Shown in pieces: positions 32,601 to 43,259 of a stretch of 64,000 nucleotides of DNA. How positions within the stretch are numbered: the first letter of the stretch is position 1; each line of letters opens with the position of its first letter. This stretch comes from Plasmopara viticola (taxonomy: Eukaryota; Oomycota; Peronosporomycetes; Peronosporales; Peronosporaceae): positions 496,001 to 560,000 of the forward strand of contig MBPM02000039.1 in assembly GCA_001695595.3 (NCBI GenBank), read 5' to 3'. Position numbers and translations under genes: made by a program. The notes beneath the pieces are model-generated. The model was not told the origin of the DNA. It worked only from the letters and a program-made list of their open reading frames with translations, and searched no databases.

Positions 32601-35150
32601 TTTGCATCCTCGACCATTGTATGCATATATAGCTTTAGTACATTTTTATCCAATTTATCAGTCCTATATATATACCCGAAAGGTTGGCTTAACCGGCTTC
32701 TCCTTTAAAGTATGAAATTAATTTGCAAAAATGAAAAGGAAAATTTCCTTAGATTTTTTTAGCCAGTTAGCAATTTTTGACACTTATACCGCGTTAAACT
32801 CGGTGTCAGGATCAATTGTATGCGCTTTTTTCAAATATGCGAAAGATTTGACTTAATCTAGTAGAGGTAGTAAAGTATTATTTTATACAAAAATCATTAT
32901 CGTTATTTATACCGATAATACAGTGACGTATATCCAAAAATGATTATAGGTCATTGCAGAGCTAAATTTACATATACAGAGTATGGATAGGGCTACTTGT
33001 TACACGGAAAAAATCAGTTTTAAAGTGCAATCAATTGTAAAGTAAAGACTCACCAGAAGACCGTATAACTTTTTGAACGCCTTCGTTAATTTTCGTCACA
33101 CTTTCGCAGCTTTGATAGATGTATCGAATGTTGGAAACTGCATATAGTACCCCAGCCTTGCGAATGACAAAGTTTGCTACGATAACGATGCCACAATATA
33201 AGCTAGCTAATTTGTAACCACTGTCGTTTTAAATATCGAAGCGAATTTATGGATCAATCTAGTAATTTCTGAGCAGAAAAAACGTGAAGAAGGGATTTTG
33301 AGCAAGATAATAAAGACCAAAGGGTACACTTTGTAACACAATGTTCGGTTTTATTATGTTGCCTCATCAATTAGTTAGCCCATCATATTCTCACTAACAG
33401 CATGATCGCAGAGTAGATGCTATACCACTTCATGACAATAGCATTGGTGTTGATTATAATCGTTTGTGATTGCGATTTAATTCAAGAAAGCTCGGCAGAC
33501 ATGCGAGCAAACACCGACTGCTGACCATTTTTGCCCTCTCGAGTAAGAGCCCAGCGACCATGTCTCCACCTACATTCGGTATAACTTCTAAAAAGAGAGG
33601 ACCGCCTTGTCATGAAACATAAGACCCTTTCCTTTAACATACCAGCGCCCAAAGGTTTAACGTTTCGCATCGCGACAACCTTCGTTTTTCTACACTGAAA
33701 GCTCGACATTGTGCAACTTAAAAGTTAATTTAAAAATGTCCAACAAATCGGATCTGCCCCATGTGAATGCAGTCGCCAAATCTCCCGTCTTGACTGCACG
33801 AAATGAATTGTCAGTGACTGCTGCTTTTTTCACCAGCTTCAGAACTGTAATGTCGTAGGTGGGATTTTAAAGCCTTGTATTTAGATTTCGCGTCTCTACA
33901 ATTTTCAGCACATCGGCATCTCTCAAATCTTCAATAGACTACGAATCCACCTTCACGCAGTTGTTTTTTTGAAGAGTGCATGACGCACTTGTGAGAATGT
34001 GCAATGAATTAAATTAGAGTCGCACCTCGCCACCTTTCCAGAGGCTCACATACGACGTGTAGCATCTTTTCACTAAAAATCTTAGAGATCAACCCAATTG
34101 CGAGCGACTTGAGGATAGCAATCGCAATTATCTTTATTGTGGGGGTGAGCAGCTTCGTGTTTAGAGGTGATGTGTGGCTCTGTGCTGTCACCAAGATAAC
34201 GCTTTCAACGTCTTTAGCATATACAAGTAGAGTCTTCCTCAACGCTAGCATAGTTAAAACGCAATCTTTTCATCAGAAAGGAAGCGGTCATGATCCAAAA
34301 TTATTAAGTTTCCCTACAAAAAATGAGGAATTGACCATCTGCATTTGCTGTAACTATTTTTCTTTATCGGTGGTGTCCTTTTAGGCGATTTTCATTTTGA
34401 AACTCCCCACTGCTTTGATAAAGTCAGAACTATAGCGCAAAACCGTCAGCAAAATCTGGGCTCCTCATTTAACCCAAATAAGTATATCCAGGCCATAACG
34501 ATGGCGTGCGGACTGCTTCGTGTGATGCAAAGTAGATAGTTTGTTGTCGTCGGCAGCAATTGTAAGTATTCGGTAAATGATAAATTTAACACGTTAGCTT
34601 TGAAAGACCGGTCGATAACTTTTTAGTTGAACGGGAACACCTGCCAACTCCCTAAATTCTATAATGCTTATGCGCAGTTCAGATAACGTAACCACAATGG
34701 CTGTGGTTGAGCTTTTTTTCATATAGAAAGGGCACGAACACTTTTTTATTGTGTCGTTGGTAATGTGGTGTGGTGCGTCAGCGATACTTCCCTAAGTGGT
34801 TACTGCGTCAGATATATCGTTCAAGAATCAACAATCGCTACTTCTTGTAACGCTTTGGCAAATACTATTTACTGGAGCATCGACGATGATGGCTCGCACT
34901 CGGAAAATCTAGCACTTACGTTTTCAGCCGCATGCAGTTTTTTAAACCCGTTATGTGTTGCATAAGGTTACTTAGAAATGTAATGTAATTATTATATCCG
35001 AAATTTTCGGCGGTATAAAGTTACAAAAAGCAGTATATACCGGGACTTAAAGCATTAATATACTCCTAAAAACTAAAAGTACCCTCGCCTACGATCATTT
35101 GCGGTAAATAGCTCTAGGCCGGCCGTCTGCGAACTCGTCTTGTGGACGTG
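32600..35150 (-). repeat. Block E': GIP-pseudogene unit (inverted copy of 1.84-4.25 kb)
   Basis: Read on the minus strand, this follows block B from 'cgcagacggccgg' (35,128) through 'agtcccggtatata' (35,046), 'taagtaaccttatgca' (34,970) and 'atcgaccggtc' (34,611), into the pseudogene and its 3' flank. It lacks the SINE of block B and has an extra stretch of about 400 bases (34,180-34,590) before the pseudogene start. Its outer edge at about 35,140 meets the left arm of the large inverted repeat. Confidence 0.65.
33470..34137 (-). pseudogene. GIP-like pseudoprotease, pseudogene 4
   Basis: The minus strand reads 'gctgctcacccccacaataaa', the GIP leader with ATA in place of the start codon at 34,137, exactly as in pseudogene 1. 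Homologous segments follow: signal-peptide-like IIAIAILKSLAIG, a degraded His-site region ('ttctcacaagtgcgtcatgc' near 33,985, Ser in place of His), and a C-terminal part ending near 'aaatcgcaat' (33,472). The middle and 3' half resembles pseudogene 2 ('cgagctttcagtgtagaaa'). Several frameshifts and stops; non-functional. Confidence 0.8.
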
Positions 35151-35533
35151 CATGCCACCAATGTTGTAAGTAAAATGATAGTCTTAACGTGCGACCCTCA
35201 GCCTTAAAATCAGTTATACGTACAAGCCGTAAAGCTTTAACTTTCTAATACCTAGCTTTAATGAGTAAGTAGGTAGGAATCGCTGTTTTATTTAAATTCC
35301 CCTTAGATGATAAGGAGGCAAGTTAGGATTCAAGAGACTTGGACTCCATACCGCCCTTCTACAAATGAACATGGTAGTCATACCCTTTTATTTAGTGATG
35401 GCAAGACTTGCACTCAACATTAAGGCTAAACTTTACCATCGCAGAATTAATGCAAGACCGATTCAATTATCGTTTAGCTCCTAAAAGCCGATTTCGCGAC
35501 AATTCCAAGCAAACCGTGGCCGTTTGATTATTT

Positions 35534-36286
35534 TCACAGACTAGTTAGAGTCGACAGGTAATTGTAGATAAATTCGAGCGCGACCCCGATGTTTGCGATC
35601 AGAGCCTTGTCGCAATTTTTCGCAGTACTCACTAGACCAATCAATTCGTAATTGCCATCGTCTCTCTTCATGATAAGAGGGCCACCTTGGTCAACCTTCG
35701 TGAGTCCTGTCCCCGCTTCACCTTGGGCGCACATAAATGCTGGGAGGCCAAAGCCCGTCGCAGCAAGGCAAGTTTTGTCGTCCAATACGGACAACACGAC
35801 GCTATGCAGCACATCCGAGACAGCGTCAACGTTGTTCGGATCCGTGCTTCCCCATCCCAATGCAGTGGTTGGCGTTTCTGCAGGAATGACACGGTCGGCC
35901 TGATTAAGCAGTGGCAGCTGGATGAATGGGGCATCGTGTGATCCGTCGAGCAGGACAAGAGCAAAGTCATAAGAGCGGTTCACGCTGTTGTATTGCGGAT
36001 GAGTGTTGTTACTCTTGATCGGTAGCGCTATAACATCTGTAGAGCCCTTGGAATAGAGTGTTCCCACTGACACGTACGAGGGACACAGCTCCAAGCAGGA
36101 CGCAGTCGTGAGCACGACGAAAAATGAAATGAGAACGCCACCACAAAGAGCCTCACTGTCTATATCGTGTCGAAAGTTGGCCATATACGGAGCGTCCGAC
36201 TTTGAACCAACAATTTCTCCACCGAGAATGGCAGAGACGACACCAATCGCGAGCGATCCAAGGGCAGCAATAGAAATTACTTTCAT
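35534..36286 (-). CDS. GIP-like secreted trypsin-fold pseudoprotease (inverted-repeat left copy)
   Basis: 250 aa from the ATG at 36,286. The frame is open 46 codons further (to 36,424), but the chosen Met starts a signal peptide (MKVISIAALGSLAIGVVSA) aligned with the gene at 20,484. Mature chain ILGGEIV. Catalytic His is Ser63 (LTTASC), Asp107 is kept (YDFALVLL), catalytic Ser is Gln200 (VDQGGPL): a pseudoprotease. GWG at 144-146; likely disulphide Cys173-Cys186; Cys48/64/68 crowd the former His loop. Probable N-glycosylation at NNT (93-95) and NRS (103-105). By family, a probable inhibitor of plant beta-1,3-glucanase secreted to the apoplast (inferred). Only three residues differ from the copy at 49,681, all near the C-terminus. 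Synonymous sites are also nearly identical, so the pair is recent or homogenised. Confidence 0.9.
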   Translation of the reverse strand: MKVISIAALGSLAIGVVSAILGGEIVGSKSDAPYMANFRHDIDSEALCGGVLISFFVVLTTASCLELCPSYVSVGTLYSKGSTDVIALPIKSNNTHPQYNSVNRSYDFALVLLDGSHDAPFIQLPLLNQADRVIPAETPTTALGWGSTDPNNVDAVSDVLHSVVLSVLDDKTCLAATGFGLPAFMCAQGEAGTGLTKVDQGGPLIMKRDDGNYELIGLVSTAKNCDKALIANIGVALEFIYNYLSTLTSL

Positions 36287-36694
36287 GGTAGAGTTGAGCA
36301 AGTGGAGAGGAGCTAGTAGATTTAAAACTGCGAAGAGTGGACGTGCTGTCGAATAACGCGCAGCCACGAGTACCGGTAGAAGCAGGAAAAAGTCATCGTG
36401 TGGCTTGCTACTACTGGACTTCACTATACTCAGGCATAATCATGAACGAGAAGCCACCATATAATCACTCACGAGTTGAGACATTCTGGCTGCAATTTCC
36501 AAAAAAGGGTGTAGGAAAACAGCAGGTTTGGCATGTACTTTGTTAATCATAACATGTGGATTAAGGTGGCGCATCTCAAGCGTGCGGGAGACACGTTGTT
36601 GGTCCGTATATAATAGTCTTAATTGCGTGGGAATGATGCAAATCGCAGATAACTGCGTTTTGTAGAAAGCAAATTTTCATCAAACTCTTCTTGG

Positions 36695-37089
36695 ATGTGC
36701 AACCGCACAAAGAATAACATTTCTGTAAAGCTGGAAGTGCAGACAAGACACACTATGCAACCAGCCCAAACTGTAAGAATTCAGAAAGCAATGGCAAGAC
36801 AGTGGGGGTTTTCGGATTGCAATGGCAACCCATTTATCACATTCTACACCAGCGCTGATTGTTCAATTAGCAATAAAGCTATAGAGGTTATAAAGCCATT
36901 TATGGTAACAATGAAGGGGGAAAACAAACAAAACTACAGTATGTTGCCCAGTCTTGTGGAACGTTTAAACTGACTAAAGACGTCGCAAGGTTGATGGAGA
37001 AGTTCTTAATAGAGCTTGAACAAAGCAGCACTCAGATACGAAAAATTGATGAAGTGGTAGGCGTTTTAAAAGACGTCCTCCAAAAATAA
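36695..37089 (+). pseudogene. Unidentified small gene remnant, divergent from the GIP gene
   Basis: A reading of about 110 codons is seen if one frameshift near 36,920 is allowed: AMARQWGFSDCNGNPFITFY, then TSADCSISNKAIEVIKPF, then after the shift QYVAQSCGTFKLTKDVARLM and IRKIDEVVGVLKDVL before TAA (37,087-37,089). The right arm (49,250-48,870, minus) keeps the same frames and shift with conservative changes, so the break predates the arm duplication. Remnants at 54,050-54,175 and 60,365-60,490 keep only pieces (PCGTF, LMEK). No family is recognised. Cysteine content and pairing with GIP suggest a former small secreted protein, but no signal peptide is visible. Confidence 0.45.
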
Positions 37090-37127
37090 TCTCCAAGAGG
37101 TATAAGCTTTATGGTCAGGCAACCTGA

Positions 37128-37337
37128 TTACGGCAGATAGACGCGGCCGTGATGGTATAGCGCCACACTCAAGATTTCCACAACATGTACCACCAAGAAC
37201 GTGTTGAGAGGCAATTCATGCAATGCCAGTACGGCGCTCAGGTAGGTCAGACGCGAAACAGGGGATGCAATCCATAAGATCATCAAAACTGTACCGTAAG
37301 ATACAAACTTCGCCGAGCCCAACGACACTGAATTCAT
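37128..37337 (-). CDS. Unidentified 69-codon frame, hydrophobic
   Basis: Starts MNSVSLGSAKFVSYGTVLMI and continues with two hydrophobic stretches (VLMILWIASPV, LNTFLVVHVVEILSVAL). The right-arm copy (48,626-48,839, plus) has one extra base near 48,655 that breaks the frame. The tandem copies (54.25-54.43 and 60.56-60.74 kb) keep a related reading (SRLV.LS..LALH..PLNTFL) with a stop. It is most likely a fragment of an older gene or element rather than a functional peptide. Confidence 0.25.
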   Translation of the reverse strand: MNSVSLGSAKFVSYGTVLMILWIASPVSRLTYLSAVLALHELPLNTFLVVHVVEILSVALYHHGRVYLP

Positions 37338-37815
37338 GAGGATCTCTCTACTGGCGATAAGCGCTGAGGTAAGACTTCATTAGGTACTAATGAAACTAAA
37401 TTACGAATGCAACCGCACCAATGTGTTCCATATTTGTGTCAGATTTCGGAACGCAAAATATCACATTTACTCAGGTTCAAAAGATTGCTTCACTTGAAAG
37501 AGATATTAATATTCACTTGTATGAGAGCGTCCAGACTTAAGCATGCTACAAAATATGAGGGAACCGAGGGCTTATGCAGGTGCACACCTAGCGACTTGCA
37601 CCAACGCAAGGATATACTCTCGTCGCGCACGCTAATTGTGTATAAATCATTTACGGCAAAAGAAAATAGTTTTCGAATTGTCTCATTACCGCATTTAAAA
37701 AACAAGTTTGCGAATTGTTTATTTTGAAAAATAACAAGTGCATGGAAAACTCCTTTTAAAAATACATTAAAAAATAACGATATAAGCTTTACTCGAAATA
37801 ACTAGAAGTCACAGT

Positions 37816-37826
37816 ACAGCGAGTGG
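37816..37826. repeat. Target-site duplication, left (SINE copy 3)
   Basis: acagcgagtgg here and acagcgagcgg at 38,143-38,153 (10 of 11 identical). The uninterrupted site 'cagtacagcgagcggtcta' is present in the right arm (minus strand near 48,130). Confidence 0.85.
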
Positions 37827-38142
37827 TATTGTATTGTATTGTATTACGTTGTCGCGTTGCCAAGTTATGCACGTGCTAGGCTCAGTCTGGCTAGTCCACA
37901 GCATAGAGTGGTGTCCGCATACGTCGGGTCTCGTTCGGCGGGCAGTGCAGCCAGCACCGAGGTCGTGGGGGTCTTCCATTATTTTGTTTAGCTCTGACTT
38001 GGTAAGAGCCCAGGTGGCGCCCTGGTGCTGGAGACTGTCGCGTCGAGGGTGAGACTCGTTAGAGACCTGCAGATGCCCAAGAGCACCTGCCCGAAGCTCG
38101 CGAGCATTTAGCCCCCGCGCTTGGAAGGAGGGCGTCACCCCA
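37827..38142 (-). mobile_element. SINE-like retroposon, copy 3
   Basis: Same family as 1,998-2,322 and 14,611-14,930. The tail of at least three (tattg) units lies at the left end. The 5' end is truncated by about 10 bases compared with the other two ('caccccaac' joins the duplication directly), as happens in target-primed reverse transcription. The empty site survives at three homologous positions: near 48,130 (minus), 54,945 and 61,260. It therefore inserted after the modules had been duplicated. Confidence 0.85.
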
Positions 38143-38199
38143 ACAGCGAGCGGTCTACTAGTAACTTCAAGTATCATCAGAGAGCGTGAACATTAAGTG

Positions 38200-38960
38200 G
38201 ATGTGCATAAGAAGCGGACGCTGCAACATTATTAAAGTCGTGAATAAATGCCAGTTGTCCCCAAGACCATAGAAGCTGCGTGAGTGTGCGACTCTTATGC
38301 AAGTGAAAATGGAATTTCCCAACAACGAACGTTGTACCACCTTCAAAAGCCGAGAGTGAGATTGTTAGATTTTTTGTGCAAGAGGATGTATATGACGCGC
38401 GAAGTCACGCCAAGGAAAACAAAGTCAGACTGCTCAGGTGTGGGCATAGTTGTAATACTGTTGAGGAGGAAGCTTATTAAAGTCAGTCGTCGGACGAGTC
38501 TTGAGCAGGCAAGCGGGTGAAGTCGGTCAAGGCGAAGAAGTGCTTGTTGCTCAAAAGCGAATTGAGGAGTGACAGTGAATGGAGAGCTCTTACGACTTCT
38601 TTCCTTGCTGCAGCCTAAATGGTGGCTCTCAGCCATTTACTGTTACTATTCTAAGGGCTATCATCTTTCTTTCTTCAGCTGGATTTTTACACATCCTTAA
38701 TCATTTTCAGTCAACAAGGTGTCTTAATTTCTAATGAATTAAAGACATCCGGAACTTTGTTTTGGTCTAGAACTGAAGGATCGCCTATTACTATGGATAG
38801 TACTAATGCATATGTACTTGGAGGTGTAAGATTATAAAAGCCGTTACCGGGAAAACAGCTGGTGACGACGGTTACGATGGTTACGTCACATGACCTCCCT
38901 TAAGACAATGCCTATTTCAAGCAACAGGGCTTATCTTTTTTGCATTTTAACGAAGGTCGA
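38200..38960 (-). repeat. Gypsy-associated (LTR-like) repeat, left arm
   Basis: Lies between the GIP upstream region and the gypsy 3' end. Homologous segments follow the gypsy chromodomain in the same order at 47,330-48,100 (opposite strand), 55,020-55,740 and 61,330-62,030. Landmarks: 'cacctgagca.tctgactctg' on minus (38,440), 'gacgacggttacg..tcacatga' (38,864). Position next to the element's 3' end suggests a 3' LTR, but no second LTR is present to prove it. Confidence 0.5.
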
Positions 38961-38997
38961 TGAGTCCGGAAAATCGCTTTAGATTCTCCACGGGCTC

Positions 38998-39279
38998 TTA
39001 CGTGGCTTCTTTTCTGGTTTCGCTAAGCCACCAAAATTTGTACTGCATGTTTCCCTTGTGCTTACGATGTCCAATTGCGGCTTCAACGAGTTGTCTCTCT
39101 ATGCCATTGGCCAACATGGCCTTATTCACCTTTTGCCGACGCTTGGGGTCCTTGCAATTTGGCTTCAACAGTGAAGTATAAAACACTGGGTGCAGCTTCA
39201 ATCCTGTCAATAATATTAATTCATAGGAAGCTCGCGAAACTTTCTTCACGATCATGGATGGGAAATCTAATTTTTTCAA
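38998..39279 (-). pseudogene. Gypsy integrase C-terminus with chromodomain
   Basis: Reads MIVKKVSRASYELILLTGLK, then HPVFYTSLLKPN (the 'HPVFHVSLLKP' motif of gypsy integrases), a basic linker, and VEAAIGHRKHKGNMQYKFWW, which matches the start of retroelement chromodomains ('VE.I..HR...G...YLVKW'). The chromodomain targets integration to chromatin marks in chromoviruses. The open frame is 93 codons and ends before the last chromodomain strand. Confidence 0.8.
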
Positions 39280-39399
39280 TTGTGCAAAACCTTTGTGACA
39301 TCAAATTATTGCCATCCAGATCACCATATCGCCAACTTGAAAGCTTGAACAAATCCATTATTGTCTAAAAAGTACTTCATGCGCTTTTGTGCTTCTCTC

Positions 39400-40200
39400 A
39401 TTTGGTCCTGTGCGACCTTGAGAAACATTTCTTGGTGTAGTATAAACGCTTGTTCCTTTTTTTCAATTTGTGGAATTTTGAATCTGATGCCACATCATCG
39501 GCATATAAGAGCATATCCTTGTTCCGCTTCATACGGTGACATTCCAAATGTAGAGTGTACGCGTTGATATAGGCTTTCTCAGCCAAATGCAGAAAGTCAT
39601 TCCAATTATTTTGTGCTGGGTTGACGACACCTCGGAGGTAGTCTACAACAAAAAACGGTTCGTTCTTTCCTTTCGTCCATCCGTTTGTGGCCTAAAAGCC
39701 GAAGCCAAGTTGTGTTGCGTTTCCACAGTAGATACCATTTCTTGTCATAGATACATGTATATTTAGTGACTCGGTCGACACAATGGTCTTTGGTATGCCA
39801 TGGCTCCCTAGATTTCTTCATGAAGACCCTTGCGATGTCTGCAGTATTGTCCGTTGTCTTTGTAGCGCCCACTTTGCTGGGCTATCAACAATCAGCATGA
39901 CGGCATTGGAACCACATCTTGTATTCGGAATAGACACGATAAAGTCCTTGGAAATGTCGACCTATCTACCTTTTGGAGTATCCGAAGGCTTAAGTATTCC
40001 TTGTGGATTGTCTGCACAGGCTTGTTGCGCTGACACAATTCACAAATGTTGACATAGCGTTAAATGTACTTCATCACTTTTGGCCTGTAGTATTTTTGAC
40101 GCACGACCAGATATACCTTGAAATAACCTGGGTGGCCTGCCGATACAGAATCATGGATTCAAAGATAACGCGATTCTCCAGATTTTTGTCGCCGGGAATA
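39400..40200 (-). pseudogene. Gypsy integrase core, frameshifted
   Basis: Pieces in three frames: TDNTADIARVFMK, then HCVDRVTKYTC (the SDRDTKFTS motif), a region decoding in another frame toward the 'FRPQTDGQTERTNRF' motif, then VVNPAQNNWNDFLHLAEKAY-like reading near 39,620-39,560. The right arm shows the same motif clearly (FRPQTDGQTDRTNRF at 46.60 kb). Confidence 0.75.
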
Positions 40201-40629
40201 TAAAGTCGTGAAGTCTCACTTTCGCCGGTTTGATTATACAAAATATTGTTCTGCAATGAGTACTTGGTACATCATCTCCTTTATTCAGCTTTTAGCGCTC
40301 TATTGCACGAATACACTGTCTTCGCTGATTGGTCTTGAGCAACTATACCCTTGTTTGTTCTGATTGCCCCCGCAATCTCGCAATTCTTGGCCGCTTTCAG
40401 TAGCTTCTGCAAGCTACTTTGGGTAGCTTTACTCTCGATTTCGGGTTGCGTAACAGTGCATCAGCCACGGTGTTAGTTTCACCAAAGATCCACTTAAACA
40501 AAGGCTGCGATTAGCAAGCCCACTACACTGTCGAGCTACTCTGCGATTTGTAGTCTTCTGCGTCAAGGTCATTTCGAAATTTTAGTGATCCGGCTCGACC
40601 GTGGATGGTTGACCAAGAAGATACACACG

Positions 40630-41130
40630 TCATACTTTTAGCGCATGCACAATTGCAAGTAGCTCTTGTTCACGAATAGGGTACTTTAACTCAACCGGCT
40701 TCATCGCTCGACCAGAAAACGCAATTAGATATTCTAGCCCTCCCTCCGTTTGGATCAAGACTCCCCCGATTGCAAACTTCGAGGAATCCATATGTATACC
40801 GAACGGTTTCGAAAAGTCCGGATGTCTTGGGACAATTCGAGGCGTCAAGCGATGCTTAAATTTGGTGAAGCTGCGAAGCTGATCGCTCAAAAGCTTCATC
40901 ACTTCTCTATAACGATTTTTCTTGATACTGCCGCGGAGTGGTCCTGAAAATTGCGCGAAGTCCTTGCAGAACCTTGAGACATAGACTGCTGGGCCTAAGA
41001 AGCCCTCCGTTTGCTTCTTTCTCTTGGGTACAGGTCGTCCTGCGATGATCTCTATCTTGCTGGGGTCCATTCGGACGTCCTTTCGACAAAGTTTCCTAGG
41101 CATGGGATCACATCCACGCAGAACTGGCAC
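40630..41130 (-). pseudogene. Gypsy RT thumb and RNase H
   Basis: An open frame of 166 codons. CRKDVRMDPSKIEIIAGRPV corresponds to 'G..VS..GI..DP.K..AI..WP', FLGPAVYVSRFCKDFAQ to the 'FLGL..YYRRFI..FA' motif, and FGIHMDSSKFAIGGVLIQ to the RNase H start ('TDAS..A.GAVL.Q'), with the first Asp kept. It ends at YPIREQELLAIVHALKV, the conserved 'E.E.LA.V.AL..W' motif. Upstream RT is in other frames. Confidence 0.85.
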
Positions 41131-41640
41131 TTTGACAACTTGATGGAAAGTCGCTATTCTTCACACTATTTGAGCACGCCGTCTAAAGCCGCAACGTGGT
41201 CTGCGACATCTTCACCTTGTGTGAACGCGTGGATGTTGTCAGAAAGATTCTCATCACATTCCTCAAATCTCAAAACGACTTTCTACAAAAGCCGGTTGAA
41301 TGTACTTGGGCTTTTGCTTAGTCCCACAGGAGTGAAAAGATTCTCAAATAGACCATATGAGGTTAAAAGCCGTAAATGGGATGTACGATCCGCGCAGCCT
41401 ATTCCAATAGTAGCCTTGGAGTAGGTTCATCCACGAAAACCAAGTATTTTGGACGTAGCGTCAAAAGTGTCTTCCTTACGTGACATAGCTGACGATAACC
41501 ATGCACAATGCGTCAAACTACAAGCTTCTTGACACAAAGCGTTGATGCCGAAAAGACAGACGTACTTGTTCATATAATGCCTGCTCAAACCATCTCTTTG
41601 GTCCATTCTTGGATAGTTCCGCGCTGTTCATGACTCTGGC
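41130..41640 (-). pseudogene. Gypsy reverse transcriptase, palm part
   Basis: Decoded by hand as FTPVGLSKSPSTFNRLL (the 'MPFGL.NAP.TFQ' motif) near 41,340-41,290, and DNIHAFTQGEDVADHV near 41,250-41,205, at the place of the YxDD box, which is lost. The tandem copies read more clearly at 57.9-58.1 kb. Confidence 0.65.
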
Positions 41641-42039
41641 GCCATTGCTTGACGGATCTCGTAATTGTGGAAGGCTTGAGCACGATTCCGAGCTCACTTC
41701 TCTTCAGTAGTAGGGGTTTCTCGCGAGGAAGGTCTGTGCGATGTTCGCATTCTTGCCTAGCCCTTTATAAACGGATAGTATCCAACATAGAAGCCCTCAG
41801 CCTTCTCAGAATAATTCTAATAAACGACAAAGACAGTTTCAGTGACGCAATATTCGCGAAAAAAATGGTGAGAAAAAATTAAAAGCGTCATTTCTTGACG
41901 GCCATGGTGGCCTCGTTTCCGAAAGTAATCGAAAATCTCGCGGCTCTGATCCATGCGAGCCTTGCGGTGTGCAGCAGCCCATCTGGACGCACATTGGTTT
42001 TGCGGCTTTAGGTAATTAATTACCAGGTGGTGTTCCGTA

Positions 42040-42760
42040 TTAGCGAGGAGTCGTGCCCTCTGTAGACTACTTTAGATTTAAGAGCTTGTCTACAAGCCAC
42101 ATCCAAATACAGATTAATTTACCCGATTGATGGGCAAACTCATACTTGAAGGCAACTTCAATAGCTTCCTGAAGAGTATTCGGACTCCCTTCCTGCAGCT
42201 TTTCCCGTTATGAATTCTTGGTCTTTTAATTCACTGATTTCCAGTTCAGTTTGAGGCATTAAGTCCTGCAATATAGAGACGTACTTGCGGATAGTTTCAT
42301 TTATTACCGGTGAAACATCCGCTCTCCAAGATCATACTCAGAATCCTTGGGCCCGAAGCATGTGCGCAGTTGAGCTTTAAGCAGTGCCTATGTTTGCGCC
42401 CTTTTCGCGCTTGCAATCAGCCAGAAAGGCACGGTACCAATTTTCCGCAGACCTGACTAAATTACATGAGATAAGCGTCCCAAAGTCGTCATCAAGTGGC
42501 ACTTTTTGGCGTGAAATTGATCCGTTGCATCATAGTTTATTATCTTTGCAGAGCTCCCCTCCCTCATATAAACTACTCTCTTTATTTTTGTGCTCGCCTC
42601 TTGATGCGACGAGAAATTCAGCGCTCATTAGCCTGTTGCATTTGGGCTTGCGTTTGTGCTTGCACCTGGGCTTGATATTTCTGTTGTTTTGGGGTGAGAC
42701 ACAGCGGTAGTTGCTGCATGGACAGTTTGGCTTGTCCTGTCGCTGCATATCACGGCGTAA
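42040..42760 (-). pseudogene. Gypsy gag remnant
   Basis: The minus strand reads QAQVQAQTQAQMQQANE near 42,690-42,640 (the Gln-rich start of many gypsy Gag proteins), FGPKDSEYDLGERMF near 42,355-42,310 and LQEAIEVAFKYEFAHQSG near 42,195-42,140, in line with the capsid helices of retrotransposon Gag. Frames change between these blocks. No zinc knuckle could be confirmed. Confidence 0.5.
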
Positions 42761-42764
42761 GACT

Positions 42765-43255
42765 CAATCATATTTTAGCATAAGATTAAAGAACGGCTAT
42801 CTTTGGTCGCCTGTACGTCTGCCTTTTCTCGCGATTCATCAACACTTCCCTACATACGCAAATTTAGCGCCTCAAAAGGAATCACGTCCACTTTTAAGAT
42901 GTATACAAGATATGATGCACAACACAAAAAATCTTCGTATATTTGGTTCTTTAAAGCACTTTAAGACACTTTTGACAGCCTAAAACTAAGCAGTTTTGAG
43001 ATTTCAAGATCAAGTGTCTGAAAGGCATCTGTCTAAGTAGAAAGCACTTTTTGTAATTTCTATTGACAGCTTGGGCGGCGTTCAAATACCACTATAAGAA
43101 GAATTTAAAGGCGCCGTCGCGTTTACAGTAGAGGAGATTCGATACCATCTTTTTTTTCGGACGTGTACTGTCCAGACAATCTGGTATAAAGCATAATGCA
43201 CAACAGGCGTGGGAACAAGACCTATCGAGTTTTGTTGCGTATAATCGGGCGCAAG
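42765..43255. other. No gene recognised
   Basis: Between the gypsy gag remnant and a second gypsy fragment. Short frames on both strands, no domain. Confidence 0.35.
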
Positions 43256-43259
43256 TTCA

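Larger units (their letters stand above)
35140..39775 (+). repeat. Left arm of a large inverted repeat
   Basis: Pairs with the reverse complement of about 46,520-50,875. The arm carries, from outside in: about 350 bases of diverged flank, the GIP-like gene (near-identical), its upstream region, a small gene remnant, a gypsy-associated repeat, and a gypsy 3' end to the integrase core. It also holds a 316-base SINE (37,827-38,142) that the right arm lacks. Inner edge: the integrase match stops near 39,775. Confidence 0.85.
38960..42760 (-). mobile_element. Ty3/gypsy chromovirus, decayed, 5' end missing
   Basis: On the minus strand, domains run gag (42.75-42.05 kb), reverse transcriptase (41.6-41.1), RNase H (41.1-40.6), integrase (40.2-39.4) and chromodomain-type C-terminus (39.28-38.97), the standard Ty3/gypsy order. 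Frameshifts and stops occur in every domain. There is no 5' LTR: the left end of the coding strand stops near 42.76 kb, before unassigned sequence. The element is the central part of the inverted repeat; only its 3' third is repeated in the right arm. Confidence 0.8.

Noticed and set aside
35652..35970. Open frames of 83-100 codons on both strands within the GIP genes (also at 50,000-50,380, 53,030-53,440 and 59,399-59,686)
   Set aside because: They are other-frame shadows of the GIP coding sequence; their conservation follows from near-identical DNA, and they lack signal peptides or domains.
38200..38960. Calling this repeat a proven gypsy LTR
   Set aside because: Position fits a 3' LTR, but no partner LTR exists on the other side of any gypsy copy in the window, so the ends cannot be defined.
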